A stretch of DNA of 64,000 bases from Lentzea aerocolonigenes (GCF_000974445.1 NZ_BBOJ01000017.1:300409-364408); one strand, 5' to 3'. Shown: positions 32,905 through 42,378, numbered from the stretch's first letter. The notes: generated by a model from the letters alone, not told the origin. Numbers and translations: made by a program.

Positions 32905-35578
32905 GATCGTCGGGCGGCGACGTGCCGACGTAGCGCCGCCACTCGTCGGTCGTCAGGTCGCGCCCCGCCGACGCGCAGGCCGCGCGCACCCAGTTCTCTT
33001 CCGAGAGGTCCCACCGCAACAGTGGGGTGTCCGAGACCGCGGTGACGACCGCGTGCTCCCCCGCGAACGCCATGCCGACCTGCCCGAACCTCTCGGCCTC
33101 ACCGGCGACGGGCACCTGGCCGATCAGCTCGCCGGTGACGAGGTCGGTCACGGCCAGCACGTAGTCCCGCCGCAGCTGAGCGGCCAGCGTCGCACCGGGG
33201 TTGGCCGCGATGCCCGGCAGGTAGCTCGGATCACGCGGGACCTCGCGTCGCCGTGAACCACCCGCCGCGTCCCAGACCTCGACGGTGCCCGCCCGTTGCA
33301 CCACGAGGCCGTCGCTGGTGAACGCCACGGCGTCGGCCTTTCCTCCGACGAGGTCGCGCCGCGCGCCCGTCGTCGTGTCGACGAGCACCACCGTGTCCGA
33401 CGTGACGACGGCGGCGGTCGTCGTGTCCGCGCTCACGGCGGCGATGTGGCTGTCCGGCGGCCAGCCCTTCTGCTCAACACCGCGTTCCAGCGAGATCGTG
33501 CGGACGGAAGACAGCTCGTCGCCCTCGAAAACCTGCACGTCACCACGCTCGTTCACGGTGACCAGCCGCCGGTTGTCCGCGGACACCCCCATCGCGAGCA
33601 CGTAGTCGGCCGCGACGTCGCCCTTCCACCGCTTTGCCCGGCGCAGCCCGTCGCGCGCCTCCCAGGTCTCCCCGATGCCCTCCGGCGCCGTCACGACGAA
33701 GACCTCGTCGCCGTCCGCGCTCCACACCACCGGCCCGAACACGCTGTTGGGATCGATCGACTCGGAGTGCGACCCGACCACGATCTCGTTGCTCGTCGCC
33801 ACCGCCAACTTCCCGTGCGACTCGGAGATGCGCGGCGGTGGACACGCCCTGCACGACAGCGGAACCCGCGTCGGCAGAGCGGAACCGATGCGCGTGTTGC
33901 GAGTCAGGTCCCAGACGACCAGCCGGTCGCGCGACGCCGTCAGGAGGTGGTTGTCGTCGCCCAGGAACTCCACGAACGGCGTCTCGGTGTTGCCTTCGAG
34001 CTGCGTCCGCTCGCCCGCGTTCGGGCCGGTGGTGTCGTAGACGTGGATCGCGCCGGTGTCCGCGACGGCCATGCGCGCGCCGTCGTTGGTGATCGCCACG
34101 GCGGACGGGTTGCCCCTGCCTCCCCGGATCTCCACGTTCTCGGTCGGCTGGGTCGTGCGCCAGAGACTGCCCCTGCCTGCCATCGAGTAGCCGAAGTAGT
34201 CACCGTTGCCCGAGAGGCCCACCCAGAAAGCGTTGGCCGGCAACGTGTTGCCCTCGGCGACCGCCCTGACGTCCAGGGTCGCCCGATCGCGCCGGACCGA
34301 GTCGCGCAGTGACTGTTCCACCAGCACGTCCTCGCCGGGCATCCTCAGCGCGTCCAGCGGAAAGGTCGTGTCGTACCGCTCAGCTCGCTGGCCCGTCTGC
34401 CCGTCGTGGAGGACTCGGTGCCCGCGGGTGCGTCCGTTGTCGTCCACATCCACTTTCACGGTGCTGTAGACGGCGGTGAAGCGTCCGGACGGCGAGACCG
34501 CGACCAGACCGTCGAACAGCTCGTCGGGCGTGTCGATCGCTTGCGTGGCACCAGAAACGTCCCAACGCAACGCACCGCCCGCGCCGAACGCGGCGACCAC
34601 ACCGCCGTCCGCGGAAGCCGCCACCGCCGTCACAGGACGCTCGCCGACCTTCTGTTCGGCACGCCGGCCCGACGACAGCTCCAGCCGCACGACGCGGCCG
34701 TCCCGAGTACCCGCGACCGCGACCTCGCCGTCCGCCGACGCGGCCAGCGCGGACACCTCACCACCCACCTGCAGGTACCGGTCGAGCTGCGGCGACGCGG
34801 TCAACGCGGAGAACAACGCGGACCGCGTCTGCGGGTTCGGCTCCACCCGGTACGCCTCGGCGGCCAGCACCTGGCTCAGCGCGAGATCGGTGCGCAGGTT
34901 AGCGACCGCCGCCGACGCCAGACCGCGAGCAGTGGCGGTGCGCGCCTGGGCAACAGCGTCGTTGCGCTGGCCGACCGCGATGAACGCCGCGACCAGCACA
35001 CCCACCATCAGCACCGCCAACGCCACCACCGCACCCCGTGCCAGCCGGACGGCCCGGCGGTGCTGGCGGACGTGCTCCCCGACCAGGTCGTCCTTCGGCA
35101 CCCCGCGCACGGCACTCGCGATGTCCGCGACGCACTCGCGCAGCCGCGGGTTCGAGTCATCCACCTGGTCGGCCTCACGCAACCAGCGCAGGTCGACCCA
35201 ACGCGGTTCCTCACCCAGCGCCCTGCGAACCGCGGCGGGCACGGCCTGGGAGTACTCGCCGGAAGTCAGCACGACGAGGATCCGCTGCGCGGACCGGTGC
35301 TCCAGCCACCACTCGAGCTCGCGGCCCACCCACTGCGACGCGGCGGCCTCCTGCGAGGCCAGCAGGATCAGCCAGCGCGACCTGCCGAGGGCATCCTCGA
35401 TCGACGTCCACAGGCCGGGATTGGCCGACAGGCCGGCGTCGTCGAGGAAGACCCGCAGGGCGCGCAGCCGGTACCAGGGCTTCGCGAACCGCTGGACACC
35501 GCGGTGCAGCGTCGGGGCGAGGGTCCCGTCGAGAGCTCGGCTGTACGAGATGAACGCGTCGTAGTCAGGCTCGCCCAC
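32891..35578 (-). CDS. TIR-membrane-WD40-like propeller protein
   Basis: 895 residues from the GTG at 35578, which starts just before DYDAFISYSRALD; a start at 35710 adds 44 residues unlike TIR proteins. The TIR domain (about 5-135) ends its alphaC region in SQWVGRELEWW, so Glu87 is the probable NADase residue. A transmembrane helix lies at about 181-203. A helical region common in nSTAND proteins (DLALSQVLAAEAYRV) follows. The rest is a beta-propeller-like region of degenerate repeats ending WDxxR- or VWD-type strands. A membrane-anchored TIR with an extracytoplasmic or cytoplasmic sensor fits defence or signalling; the role is inferred. Confidence 0.88.
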   Translation of the reverse strand: MGEPDYDAFISYSRALDGTLAPTLHRGVQRFAKPWYRLRALRVFLDDAGLSANPGLWTSIEDALGRSRWLILLASQEAAASQWVGRELEWWLEHRSAQRILVVLTSGEYSQAVPAAVRRALGEEPRWVDLRWLREADQVDDSNPRLRECVADIASAVRGVPKDDLVGEHVRQHRRAVRLARGAVVALAVLMVGVLVAAFIAVGQRNDAVAQARTATARGLASAAVANLRTDLALSQVLAAEAYRVEPNPQTRSALFSALTASPQLDRYLQVGGEVSALAASADGEVAVAGTRDGRVVRLELSSGRRAEQKVGERPVTAVAASADGGVVAAFGAGGALRWDVSGATQAIDTPDELFDGLVAVSPSGRFTAVYSTVKVDVDDNGRTRGHRVLHDGQTGQRAERYDTTFPLDALRMPGEDVLVEQSLRDSVRRDRATLDVRAVAEGNTLPANAFWVGLSGNGDYFGYSMAGRGSLWRTTQPTENVEIRGGRGNPSAVAITNDGARMAVADTGAIHVYDTTGPNAGERTQLEGNTETPFVEFLGDDNHLLTASRDRLVVWDLTRNTRIGSALPTRVPLSCRACPPPRISESHGKLAVATSNEIVVGSHSESIDPNSVFGPVVWSADGDEVFVVTAPEGIGETWEARDGLRRAKRWKGDVAADYVLAMGVSADNRRLVTVNERGDVQVFEGDELSSVRTISLERGVEQKGWPPDSHIAAVSADTTTAAVVTSDTVVLVDTTTGARRDLVGGKADAVAFTSDGLVVQRAGTVEVWDAAGGSRRREVPRDPSYLPGIAANPGATLAAQLRRDYVLAVTDLVTGELIGQVPVAGEAERFGQVGMAFAGEHAVVTAVSDTPLLRWDLSEENWVRAACASAGRDLTTDEWRRYVGTSPPDDLTCG

Positions 35579-36120
35579 GCGCTCGATTCTGAGGGTTCGG
35601 GACTGAATGAGCCACAGCACCGCGCCGTCCGGCCGCCATCCGGCACTTGCCGCTCTGGCACGCCCCGGCACCGCATGATCGGCGTGATCGGCGGTGAGCT
35701 GGTAGCCCACGGCCGCCCGCCACTACGCGCGTACGACCGCCTGCCGCCGCGAGTGCGTACAGCCGCCTGCCGCCGCGTGTGTTCGGCTGGGTGCCACTCG
35801 CGCGTGTAGGGCCGCCTGCCGCCGGGTGCGCACGGCCGCAGGCCACTCGCGCACGTGTAGGGCCGCCAGCCGCCGCGTGCGCACGGCCGGGTACCACTCG
35901 CGCGTGCTGTAGGACCGCCTGCCGCCGAGTGCGTACAGCCGCCTGCCACCGCACGTCCCTGCTGCACCGTGCGTGCGCCCACCGTCATGCGCCCCACCAC
36001 AGTCGTGCGCTCACCACCACGCGTGGACCCGGCGCCGGGTGCGTGCTTGCGGCGTGCGCCCCATGTGAAGCAGTCCACTTGGGGCGTCCGCGTGGTCACC
36101 AACGTGGTGGCCCGGTACCT
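35579..36120. other. non-coding spacer between the TIR gene and the his segment
   Basis: About 540 bp with no credible gene. It contains the 50-bp repeat and must hold the TIR promoter. It also marks the junction where the accessory block meets hisB. Confidence 0.6.
35737..35960. repeat. degenerate ~50-bp tandem repeat
   Basis: The motif CCACTCGCGC recurs at 35794, 35843 and 35894, and CCGCCWGCCGCCG recurs alongside it. The unit is therefore about 49-51 bp with much divergence. It lies upstream of the TIR gene. Antisense frames through it encode low-complexity Arg-rich strings and are not genes. Confidence 0.7.
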
Positions 36121-36276
36121 CTAGACGAGCCAGAGAACCGCGCCGCCGACCGCCAGGACGAGCAGCACCAGCAGGATGATCGCCATGAACTTGGCGGTCT
36201 TCCACGTCGAGTAGACGCCACCGGCCAGGAAGCCCGCGAGGGCCAGCAGGCCGATGACGACGACCTCTTTCGGCAT
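36121..36276 (-). CDS. 51-residue membrane protein next to hisB
   Basis: Translates as MPKEVVVIGLLALAGFLAGG, a short polar linker with Trp-Lys, and a second hydrophobic segment to the C terminus. Two transmembrane helices make a hairpin. The ATG at 36276 overlaps the hisB stop by one base, and the frame has a proper TAG, so it is translated with hisB. Function is unknown. It is too short for most gene callers. Confidence 0.7.
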   Translation of the reverse strand: MPKEVVVIGLLALAGFLAGGVYSTWKTAKFMAIILLVLLVLAVGGAVLWLV

Positions 36277-36875
36277 CAGAGCACGCCCTTGGTCGACGGG
36301 ATGCCGCCGACGCGCGGGTCGGGCTCCACGGCCGCGCGCAGGGCACGCGCGATCGCCTTGTACTCGGCCTCCGCGATGTGGTGCGGGTCGCGGCCGTACT
36401 CGACGCGCACGTGCAGAGCGATCTGGGCGTGGAAGGCCAGGGACTCGAACACGTGCCGGTTCAGCACGAACGGGTAGTTGCCGCCGATCACGAACGAGTT
36501 GAACTGCTCGGGCTCGCCGCGGTGCACGGTGTAAGGGCGGCCGGAGACGTCGACCGACGCGTGCGCCAGGGTCTCGTCCATGGGGATCCAGCAGTCGCCG
36601 AAGCGGCGGATGCCCTTCTTGTCCCCCAGCGCTTCCCGCAGCGCCTGGCCCAGCACGATCGCGATGTCCTCCACCGAGTGGTGGGCGTCGATGTGCGTGT
36701 CGCCGGTGGCGCGGACGATCAGGTCGAAGCAGCCGTGCACGCCGAACGCGGTGAGCATGTGGTCGTAGAACGGCACGCCGGTGCTGATCTCGACCTGGCC
36801 GGTGCCGTCCAGGTCGATCTCCACGTAGACCGACGACTCCTTGGTGGTGCGCTCCACCTTGCCCACACGACTCAC
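36276..36875 (-). CDS. hisB: imidazoleglycerol-phosphate dehydratase
   Basis: 199 residues from the GTG at 36875, which overlaps the hisC stop as GTGA and follows AAGGAGG. It is the monofunctional dehydratase of the sixth histidine step, with the manganese-binding signatures DAHHSVEDIAI and DPHHIAEAEYKAIARAL. The histidinol phosphatase domain of enteric HisB is absent. The frame is open upstream, but that part is hisC antiphase. Confidence 0.97.
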   Translation of the reverse strand: MSRVGKVERTTKESSVYVEIDLDGTGQVEISTGVPFYDHMLTAFGVHGCFDLIVRATGDTHIDAHHSVEDIAIVLGQALREALGDKKGIRRFGDCWIPMDETLAHASVDVSGRPYTVHRGEPEQFNSFVIGGNYPFVLNRHVFESLAFHAQIALHVRVEYGRDPHHIAEAEYKAIARALRAAVEPDPRVGGIPSTKGVL

Positions 36876-37978
36876 CGGCTGACCTCCTTGCTGGCCGCGA
36901 GGAAAGCGTCGTTCTCCTCGGGCGTTCCGATGGTCACCCGCAGGTGACCCGCGATTCCGACGTCCCTGATGAGCACGCCGTGGTCCAAATAGGACTTCCA
37001 GACCTCGCGCGCGTTCTCGAACCAGCCGAACAGCACGAAGTTCGCGTCCGAGGGGACGACCTGGAAACCCATGTCCGTCAACGCCGACACCACCCGGTCG
37101 CGCTCGGCCGCGAGCAGTGCGACCGAACCCAGCGTTTCCGACGCGTGCCGCAGCGATGCTCGCGCCGCCGCCTGGGTCAGCGCCGACAGGTGGTACGGCA
37201 GGCGCACCAGCTGCAGCGCGTCGACGACGGCCGGTGCGGCGGCGAGGTAGCCGAGACGGCCTCCGGCGAACGCGAAGGCCTTCGACATCGTGCGCGAGAC
37301 GATCAGCCGCGAGCCGTACTCGTCGAGCAGCTCGATCGCGCTCTTCTGCGGGGAGAACTCCGCGTAGGCCTCGTCCACCACGATCATGCCCGTCGTGGAC
37401 GCGATCAGCAGGCGCAGGTCGTCCAGCGGGATCGACTGCCCCGTCGGGTTGTTCGGCGACGTCACGAAGACGACGTCCGGCCGCGTCTCCGCGATCACCG
37501 CGGCGGCCTTCTCCACGTCCAGCGAGAAGTCCTGCCGGCGAGGCGTCGGCGACCACTCCGTGCGGGTGCCCGCGGCGATGATCGGGTGCATCGAGTACGA
37601 CGGCTCGAAGCCCAGCGCGACCCGGCCGGGCCCGCCGAACGCCTGCAGGATCTGCTGGAGGATCTCGTTCGACCCGTTCGCGGCCCACACGTTCTCGGAC
37701 GTCAGCGTCACCGACGTCGCCTCGGTCAGGTACGCCGCCAGGTCCTCCCGCAACGCCACCGCGTCGCGGTCCGGGTACCGGTGCAGCTCACCAGCGATCT
37801 CCGCGACGGCCGCCACCACGTCCGCGGCCAGCGCGTCCGTCGGCGCGTACGGGTTCTCGTTGGTGTTCAACCGGTACGGCACGTCGAGCTGCGGCGCACC
37901 GTAGGGCGTGCGGCCGCGCAGATCCTCGCGCAGGGGCAGGTCGGACAGCTCCACCCGCGCACCAACCACTGGCTTCAT
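36872..37978 (-). CDS. hisC: histidinol-phosphate aminotransferase
   Basis: A 368-residue fold-type I PLP enzyme. The PLP lysine is in VSRTMSKAFAFAGGRLGYL, and the N-terminal LDVPYRLNTNENPYAP and VTSPNNPTGQSIP are conserved. It overlaps hisD by 4 bp (ATGA) and hisB by 4 bp. Translational coupling through hisDCB is clear. Confidence 0.96.
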   Translation of the reverse strand: MKPVVGARVELSDLPLREDLRGRTPYGAPQLDVPYRLNTNENPYAPTDALAADVVAAVAEIAGELHRYPDRDAVALREDLAAYLTEATSVTLTSENVWAANGSNEILQQILQAFGGPGRVALGFEPSYSMHPIIAAGTRTEWSPTPRRQDFSLDVEKAAAVIAETRPDVVFVTSPNNPTGQSIPLDDLRLLIASTTGMIVVDEAYAEFSPQKSAIELLDEYGSRLIVSRTMSKAFAFAGGRLGYLAAAPAVVDALQLVRLPYHLSALTQAAARASLRHASETLGSVALLAAERDRVVSALTDMGFQVVPSDANFVLFGWFENAREVWKSYLDHGVLIRDVGIAGHLRVTIGTPEENDAFLAASKEVSR

Positions 37979-39309
37979 GCTTTTCCAGTTCCCTTCTGGG
38001 GAAACCTCGCCGTGACGGCCTGCCCGTGCGCGGGCAGATCCTCCGCGTTGGCCAGCGCGACGACCTTGTCCGCGACCTCCCGCAGTGCTTCCTCGGAGTA
38101 GTCGATCACGTGGATGCCGCGCAGGAACGTCTGCACGGACAGCCCGGACGAGTGCCGCGCGCAGCCACCGGTGGGCAGCACGTGGTTCGAGCCCGCGCAG
38201 TAGTCGCCGAGCGACACCGGCGAATGCGCACCCACGAAGATCGCGCCGGCGGACCGGATCCGCGCCGCCACCTCACGGGAGTCGCGCGTCTGGATCTCCA
38301 GGTGCTCGGCGGCGTAGGCGTCGACGACCCGCACGCCTTCGTCCACAGAGGACACCAGAACCACGCCGGACTGCTTGCCGCCCAGCGCCGTGCGGATCCG
38401 CTCCTGGTGCTTGGTGGCACTGATCTGGCGTTCCAGCTCGACGTCCACCGCGTCTGCCAGTTCGACGGAGTCCGTCACCAGCACCGAGGCGGCCAGCGGG
38501 TCGTGCTCGGCCTGGCTGATCAGGTCGGCGGCCACGTGTACCGGGTCGGCGGACGAGTCGGCGAGGATCGCGATCTCGGTCGGCCCGGCCTCCGAGTCGA
38601 TGCCGATCAGACCGCGCAGCAACCGCTTGGCCGCGGTCCCGTAGATGTTGCTGGGACCGGTGACGACGTCGACCGGAGCCAGCTCACCGCCGTCGGTGTC
38701 CACGCCGCCGTACGCCATCAGCGCCATGGCCTGGGAGCCACCCACCGCCCACACCTCGTCGACGCCGAGCAGCGCCGCGGCGGCCAGGATCGTCGGGTGC
38801 GGCAGGCCGCCGAACTCGGCCTGCGGCGGCGAGCACACCACCAGCGACTCGACGCCGGCGATCTGCGCGGGGACCACGTTCATCACGACCGTCGACGGGT
38901 AGACCGCCAGACCGCCGGGCGCGTAGAGACCGACGCGCGCGACCGGCACCCACTTCTCCGTGACGGTGCCGCCGGGCACGACCTGCGTGGTCGTGTCGGT
39001 GCGACGCTGGTCGTCGTGCACGCGCCGGGTGCGCACGATCACCTCTTCGAGCGCCTCGCGCACGGCCGGGTCCAACGAGGCCAAAGCGGACGAAAGCTCA
39101 GAAGCGGGCACACGGACCGAAGCGGGACGAACACCGTCGAACTTCTCGGTGTACTCCATGACGGCCTCGACACCACGAGCCGCGACCGCGTCCACCACCG
39201 GACGCACGTGATGCAGCACCGCGTCCACGTCCACCTCGGCGCGCGGCAACGCGGCGCGCAGTTCGGCCGGAGTCGTGGTGCGACCTCGCAGGTCGGTGCG
39301 GCTGAGCAT
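37975..39309 (-). CDS. hisD: histidinol dehydrogenase
   Basis: 444 residues from the ATG at 39309 (MLSRTDLRGR); a GTG at 39315 would add two residues. It oxidises histidinol to histidine using NAD and zinc. Conserved parts are VAPGGLAVYPSTVVMNVVPA-like YAPGGLAVYPSTVVMN, AGPTEIAILAD and SLGDYCAGSNHVLPTGG. It is the first gene of the his operon and is divergent from a carboxypeptidase gene across 133 bp that must hold its promoter. Confidence 0.97.
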   Translation of the reverse strand: MLSRTDLRGRTTTPAELRAALPRAEVDVDAVLHHVRPVVDAVAARGVEAVMEYTEKFDGVRPASVRVPASELSSALASLDPAVREALEEVIVRTRRVHDDQRRTDTTTQVVPGGTVTEKWVPVARVGLYAPGGLAVYPSTVVMNVVPAQIAGVESLVVCSPPQAEFGGLPHPTILAAAALLGVDEVWAVGGSQAMALMAYGGVDTDGGELAPVDVVTGPSNIYGTAAKRLLRGLIGIDSEAGPTEIAILADSSADPVHVAADLISQAEHDPLAASVLVTDSVELADAVDVELERQISATKHQERIRTALGGKQSGVVLVSSVDEGVRVVDAYAAEHLEIQTRDSREVAARIRSAGAIFVGAHSPVSLGDYCAGSNHVLPTGGCARHSSGLSVQTFLRGIHVIDYSEEALREVADKVVALANAEDLPAHGQAVTARFPQKGTGKA

Positions 39310-39442
39310 GCCCACCAGGGTAGTTCCTGCCGAATTCTGTCAACGGTCAGCCCGCTAACGGCGCTACCTCACCCCGTGACAGCACAGCCACGCTCAGTCG
39401 AGCACCACTCCGTCGCAAACCCCTGCTGATGATGGAGGAACG

Positions 39443-40738
39443 ATGTTCAGCAAGAGCCGCGGCAAGATCGCCGCAGTGCTCGCAGTCTGCCTGCCCGTGC
39501 TGGTCGCGGGCATGGCGACGCCCAGCACCGCCGATTCCGGACGCTATCTGCTGGAAGTCACCGCGAACACCTCGGCCGAGCGCACGCAGATCGCCCAGAC
39601 CGGCGTCGACGTGCTCGGTGCGACCAAGCTCACGACGATGTCGGTGGTCGCGGACAAGTCCCAGTACAAGGCCCTGCAGGCGACCGGGCTGCCGCTCAAG
39701 TACGTCGGAGACTTCGAGCAGCAGCTCAAGAGCCTCGGCAAGGTCGACTTCAAGGACCCGCAGCCCGGCCAGATCGGCACCCAGGACTTCCCGTCCGGCT
39801 ACACCGGCTACCACAACTTCGCGGAGATGACCGCGGAGCTGCAGCAGACGGTGCGCGACCACCCGACGCTCGCGAGCCTGCGCAGCATCGGCAAGAGCTA
39901 CCAGAACCGGGACATCTGGGCCCTCAAGGTCAGCGACAACGTCGCGACCGACGAGAGCGAGCCCGAAGTGATCTTCACCTGCAACCAGCACGCCCGTGAG
40001 CACCTGACGGTCGAGCAGTGCCTGCAGATCATCAAGCGCTACACCGACAACTACGCCACCCCTGCGATCAAGAACCTGGTGGACACCCGCGAGATCTGGT
40101 TCATCCCGATGGTGAACCCGGACGGCGTCGAGTACGACATCGCCACCGGATCGTTCCGCGGGTGGCGCAAGAACCGCCAGGGCAACGGCACCGACCTCAA
40201 CCGCAACTGGGGCTACAAGTGGGGCTGCTGCGGCGGTTCCAGCGGCAGCTCGACGTCGGACACCTACCGCGGCACGGCGGCCTTCTCCGCGCCGGAGACC
40301 AACGTCATCAAGAACTTCGTGAACTCGCGGGTCGTCGGTGGCGTCCAGCAGATCAAGACGAACATCGACTTCCACTCGTTCTCGGAGCTCGTGCTGTGGC
40401 CGTACGGCTACACCAACGCGGACACCGACACCGGCCTCAACGCCGATGAAGCACGGGCGTTCCAGACGCTCGGCCGGCAGATGGCGGCCCTCAACGGCTA
40501 CACGCCCGAGCAGGCGAGCGACCTGTACATCACCGACGGCACAATCGACGACTGGATGTGGGGCGTCCACAAGATCTGGTCGTACACCTACGAGATGTAC
40601 CCGAGCAGCGGCGGCCTCAACGGCTTCTACCCGCGTGACACGGTCATCGCGGCGCAGACGTCTCGCAACGACCGCGCCGTCGACCTGTTCGTCAGCTACT
40701 CGGACTGCGTGAAGCGGGTCATCAACCAGACCTGCTGA
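39443..40738 (+). CDS. secreted M14 zinc carboxypeptidase
   Basis: A 431-residue exported enzyme with a signal peptide of about 30 residues and then a propeptide to about 115. The catalytic domain shows the zinc ligands His183 and Glu186 in NQHAREHLT and the third ligand in IDFHSFSELV. NPDGVEYD and DLNRNWGYKW are typical substrate motifs, and the general base Glu lies in YTYEMYPSS. Close relatives are carboxypeptidase T/SG enzymes that remove basic or hydrophobic C-terminal residues. A GGAGG site precedes the ATG. The 3' end overlaps the convergent aminotransferase by 17 bp. Confidence 0.93.
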   Translation: MFSKSRGKIAAVLAVCLPVLVAGMATPSTADSGRYLLEVTANTSAERTQIAQTGVDVLGATKLTTMSVVADKSQYKALQATGLPLKYVGDFEQQLKSLGKVDFKDPQPGQIGTQDFPSGYTGYHNFAEMTAELQQTVRDHPTLASLRSIGKSYQNRDIWALKVSDNVATDESEPEVIFTCNQHAREHLTVEQCLQIIKRYTDNYATPAIKNLVDTREIWFIPMVNPDGVEYDIATGSFRGWRKNRQGNGTDLNRNWGYKWGCCGGSSGSSTSDTYRGTAAFSAPETNVIKNFVNSRVVGGVQQIKTNIDFHSFSELVLWPYGYTNADTDTGLNADEARAFQTLGRQMAALNGYTPEQASDLYITDGTIDDWMWGVHKIWSYTYEMYPSSGGLNGFYPRDTVIAAQTSRNDRAVDLFVSYSDCVKRVINQTC

Positions 40739-41852
40739 TCCTGGTGATGCGGTCCAGCGCCTGATCGATCTCCTCAGGAGTGACGAAGTAGTGCGGGGAC
40801 GCCCGCACTACTTCGTCCAGGCCCCGCTTCGTCATGTCGATCATCGTCGAACCGCGCTGCGACACCGTGACGGCCACGTCCTGCTCCCAGAGCCGGTCCT
40901 TCAGCTCCATCGCCGGCATCCTCTCCGACGTGAAGGTGACGATGCCCGACTGGCGTTCACCGAGATCGCGCACGGTGACACCGTCGATGGCCCGCAAGCC
41001 CTCGCGCAAACGCTTGGCACGGTCCGCGACCTCGGCCTCGATCACGTCCAGCCCCTTGTCGAGGGCGTACCGCGCGGCCGCGATCATGCCGAGCCGGTCG
41101 GCGATGCTGCACTCCCACAGCTCGAACACCCGAGCGTCGTCGCGCAGCCGGTACTCCATCGGCCCGGTCCAGACGCCGCTGTGCAGGTCCACCAGCCGCG
41201 GCCGGAGCCTTTCCCGCACCTCGTCGCGGACGACCAGCGCACCGGTGCCGCGCGGTCCGCGCAGCCACTTACGACCTGTACACGCCAACATGTCGTAGTC
41301 GAGGCCACGCAGATCGAGCTGCCCGGTCGACTGGCAGGCGTCGAGCAACACCAGCGCACCGACCTCACGAGCCGCCGCTCTGACGTCGTTGACCGGGTTG
41401 ACCAAGCCGCTGTTCGTCGGCACGTGCACGAGCGAGATCAGCTTGACTCGGTTGTCAAGGTTCAGGGCGTCGAGATCGACCTGTCCGCGGATGTCGGAAG
41501 GGATGACCTCGACACTCGCCCCGGTCTCCGCCGCTCGGCGCAGAACCGGGATCGCATTGCCACCGTATTCGACCTCGGTGACAAGAATTCGGTCCCCGGC
41601 TTCCAGGGGCACGGCGTCGAACGCCGCCAGCCATGATCGAGTTGCACTGTCCGTGAAAGCGACCTCGGACGGGTGACACCCGAAGAACTCAGCGAGGACG
41701 CCGTAACCCGCCTCCAGGTCGTCCCGGCGTTCCGCGGCGGCGCGGTACCCGCCGATCTCCGTTTCCCGGCGAAGATGCCCGATGACCTCGTCCACGACGG
41801 GAGCGGGCGGGATGGACGAACCGGCACTGTCCAGGAAGATCAGGTCACTCAC
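40722..41852 (-). CDS. class V aminotransferase-fold PLP enzyme
   Basis: About 376 residues from the GTG at 41852; starts at 41861 or 41912 are possible but the latter overlaps the divergent gene. The PLP lysine lies in ACTGRKWLRGPRGTG, with LLDACQSTGQLDL and SLVHVPTNSGLVNPV before it. It resembles SufS/isopenicillin N epimerase-like enzymes and could be a cysteine lyase, EgtE-like, or racemase. No pathway partner is adjacent, so the reaction is not assigned. Confidence 0.82.
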   Translation of the reverse strand: MSDLIFLDSAGSSIPPAPVVDEVIGHLRRETEIGGYRAAAERRDDLEAGYGVLAEFFGCHPSEVAFTDSATRSWLAAFDAVPLEAGDRILVTEVEYGGNAIPVLRRAAETGASVEVIPSDIRGQVDLDALNLDNRVKLISLVHVPTNSGLVNPVNDVRAAAREVGALVLLDACQSTGQLDLRGLDYDMLACTGRKWLRGPRGTGALVVRDEVRERLRPRLVDLHSGVWTGPMEYRLRDDARVFELWECSIADRLGMIAAARYALDKGLDVIEAEVADRAKRLREGLRAIDGVTVRDLGERQSGIVTFTSERMPAMELKDRLWEQDVAVTVSQRGSTMIDMTKRGLDEVVRASPHYFVTPEEIDQALDRITRISRSG

Positions 41853-41879
41853 TTCCCCCACTCTGCCACCATGGAGTGC

Positions 41880-42368
41880 ATGGGGGATCGCTCGTTCGGG
41901 TACAGCGCTCAACTACGACCTTTCCTGTGGGTTTTCCTCGTGCTCACGCCCGTGGAGATCCTGCTCGTCGACCTGCTCATCCCGTGGTTCTGGCTCAGAG
42001 CCGTGCTGCTCGCGTTCGGGCTGCTGAGCGCGGGCCTGCTCGCGTGGCTGCTCTGGATGCTCCACAGGTTCAAGCACGAGATCGACGACGACTACCTGTG
42101 GCTGCGGTACGCGCGCGAGTTCGAGTACCGGATCCCGTTGGCCGCCATCGGAACCGTGACGCAGGGCATGACCAGCCGGTCGCTGAACAAGACCCGGTCC
42201 GTTGTGGACGGAACCCTCGTCCTCGAGATCTCCAACTCCACCAACGTCCGGGTCGACCTCACCGAGCCGCAGGAGGTCGACCTCGGCCGGCGCGGCGTGC
42301 ACGAGGTGACGAAGATCGAGTTCTGGGCGGACAACCCCGGCGAGATGGTGCGCGCACTGCGGAAATAG
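41880..42368 (+). CDS. membrane protein with PH-like domain, paralogue A
   Basis: 162 residues from the ATG at 41880, after GGAG. Two membrane helices (about 14-33 and 37-58) are followed by a soluble beta-rich domain that ends IEFWADNPGEMV. It is paralogous to the next gene: both share the two-helix hairpin, the EVDL or LVDLG strand and the terminal EFWAD-P motif. The soluble part resembles bacterial PH-like domains. Function unknown. Confidence 0.68.
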   Translation: MGDRSFGYSAQLRPFLWVFLVLTPVEILLVDLLIPWFWLRAVLLAFGLLSAGLLAWLLWMLHRFKHEIDDDYLWLRYAREFEYRIPLAAIGTVTQGMTSRSLNKTRSVVDGTLVLEISNSTNVRVDLTEPQEVDLGRRGVHEVTKIEFWADNPGEMVRALRK

Positions 42369-42378
42369 GCTCGGCCGC

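Noticed and set aside
35579..35710. N-terminal extension of the TIR protein from the start at 35710
   Set aside because: The 44 extra residues do not fit TIR proteins; the GTG at 35578 lies just ahead of the TIR core.
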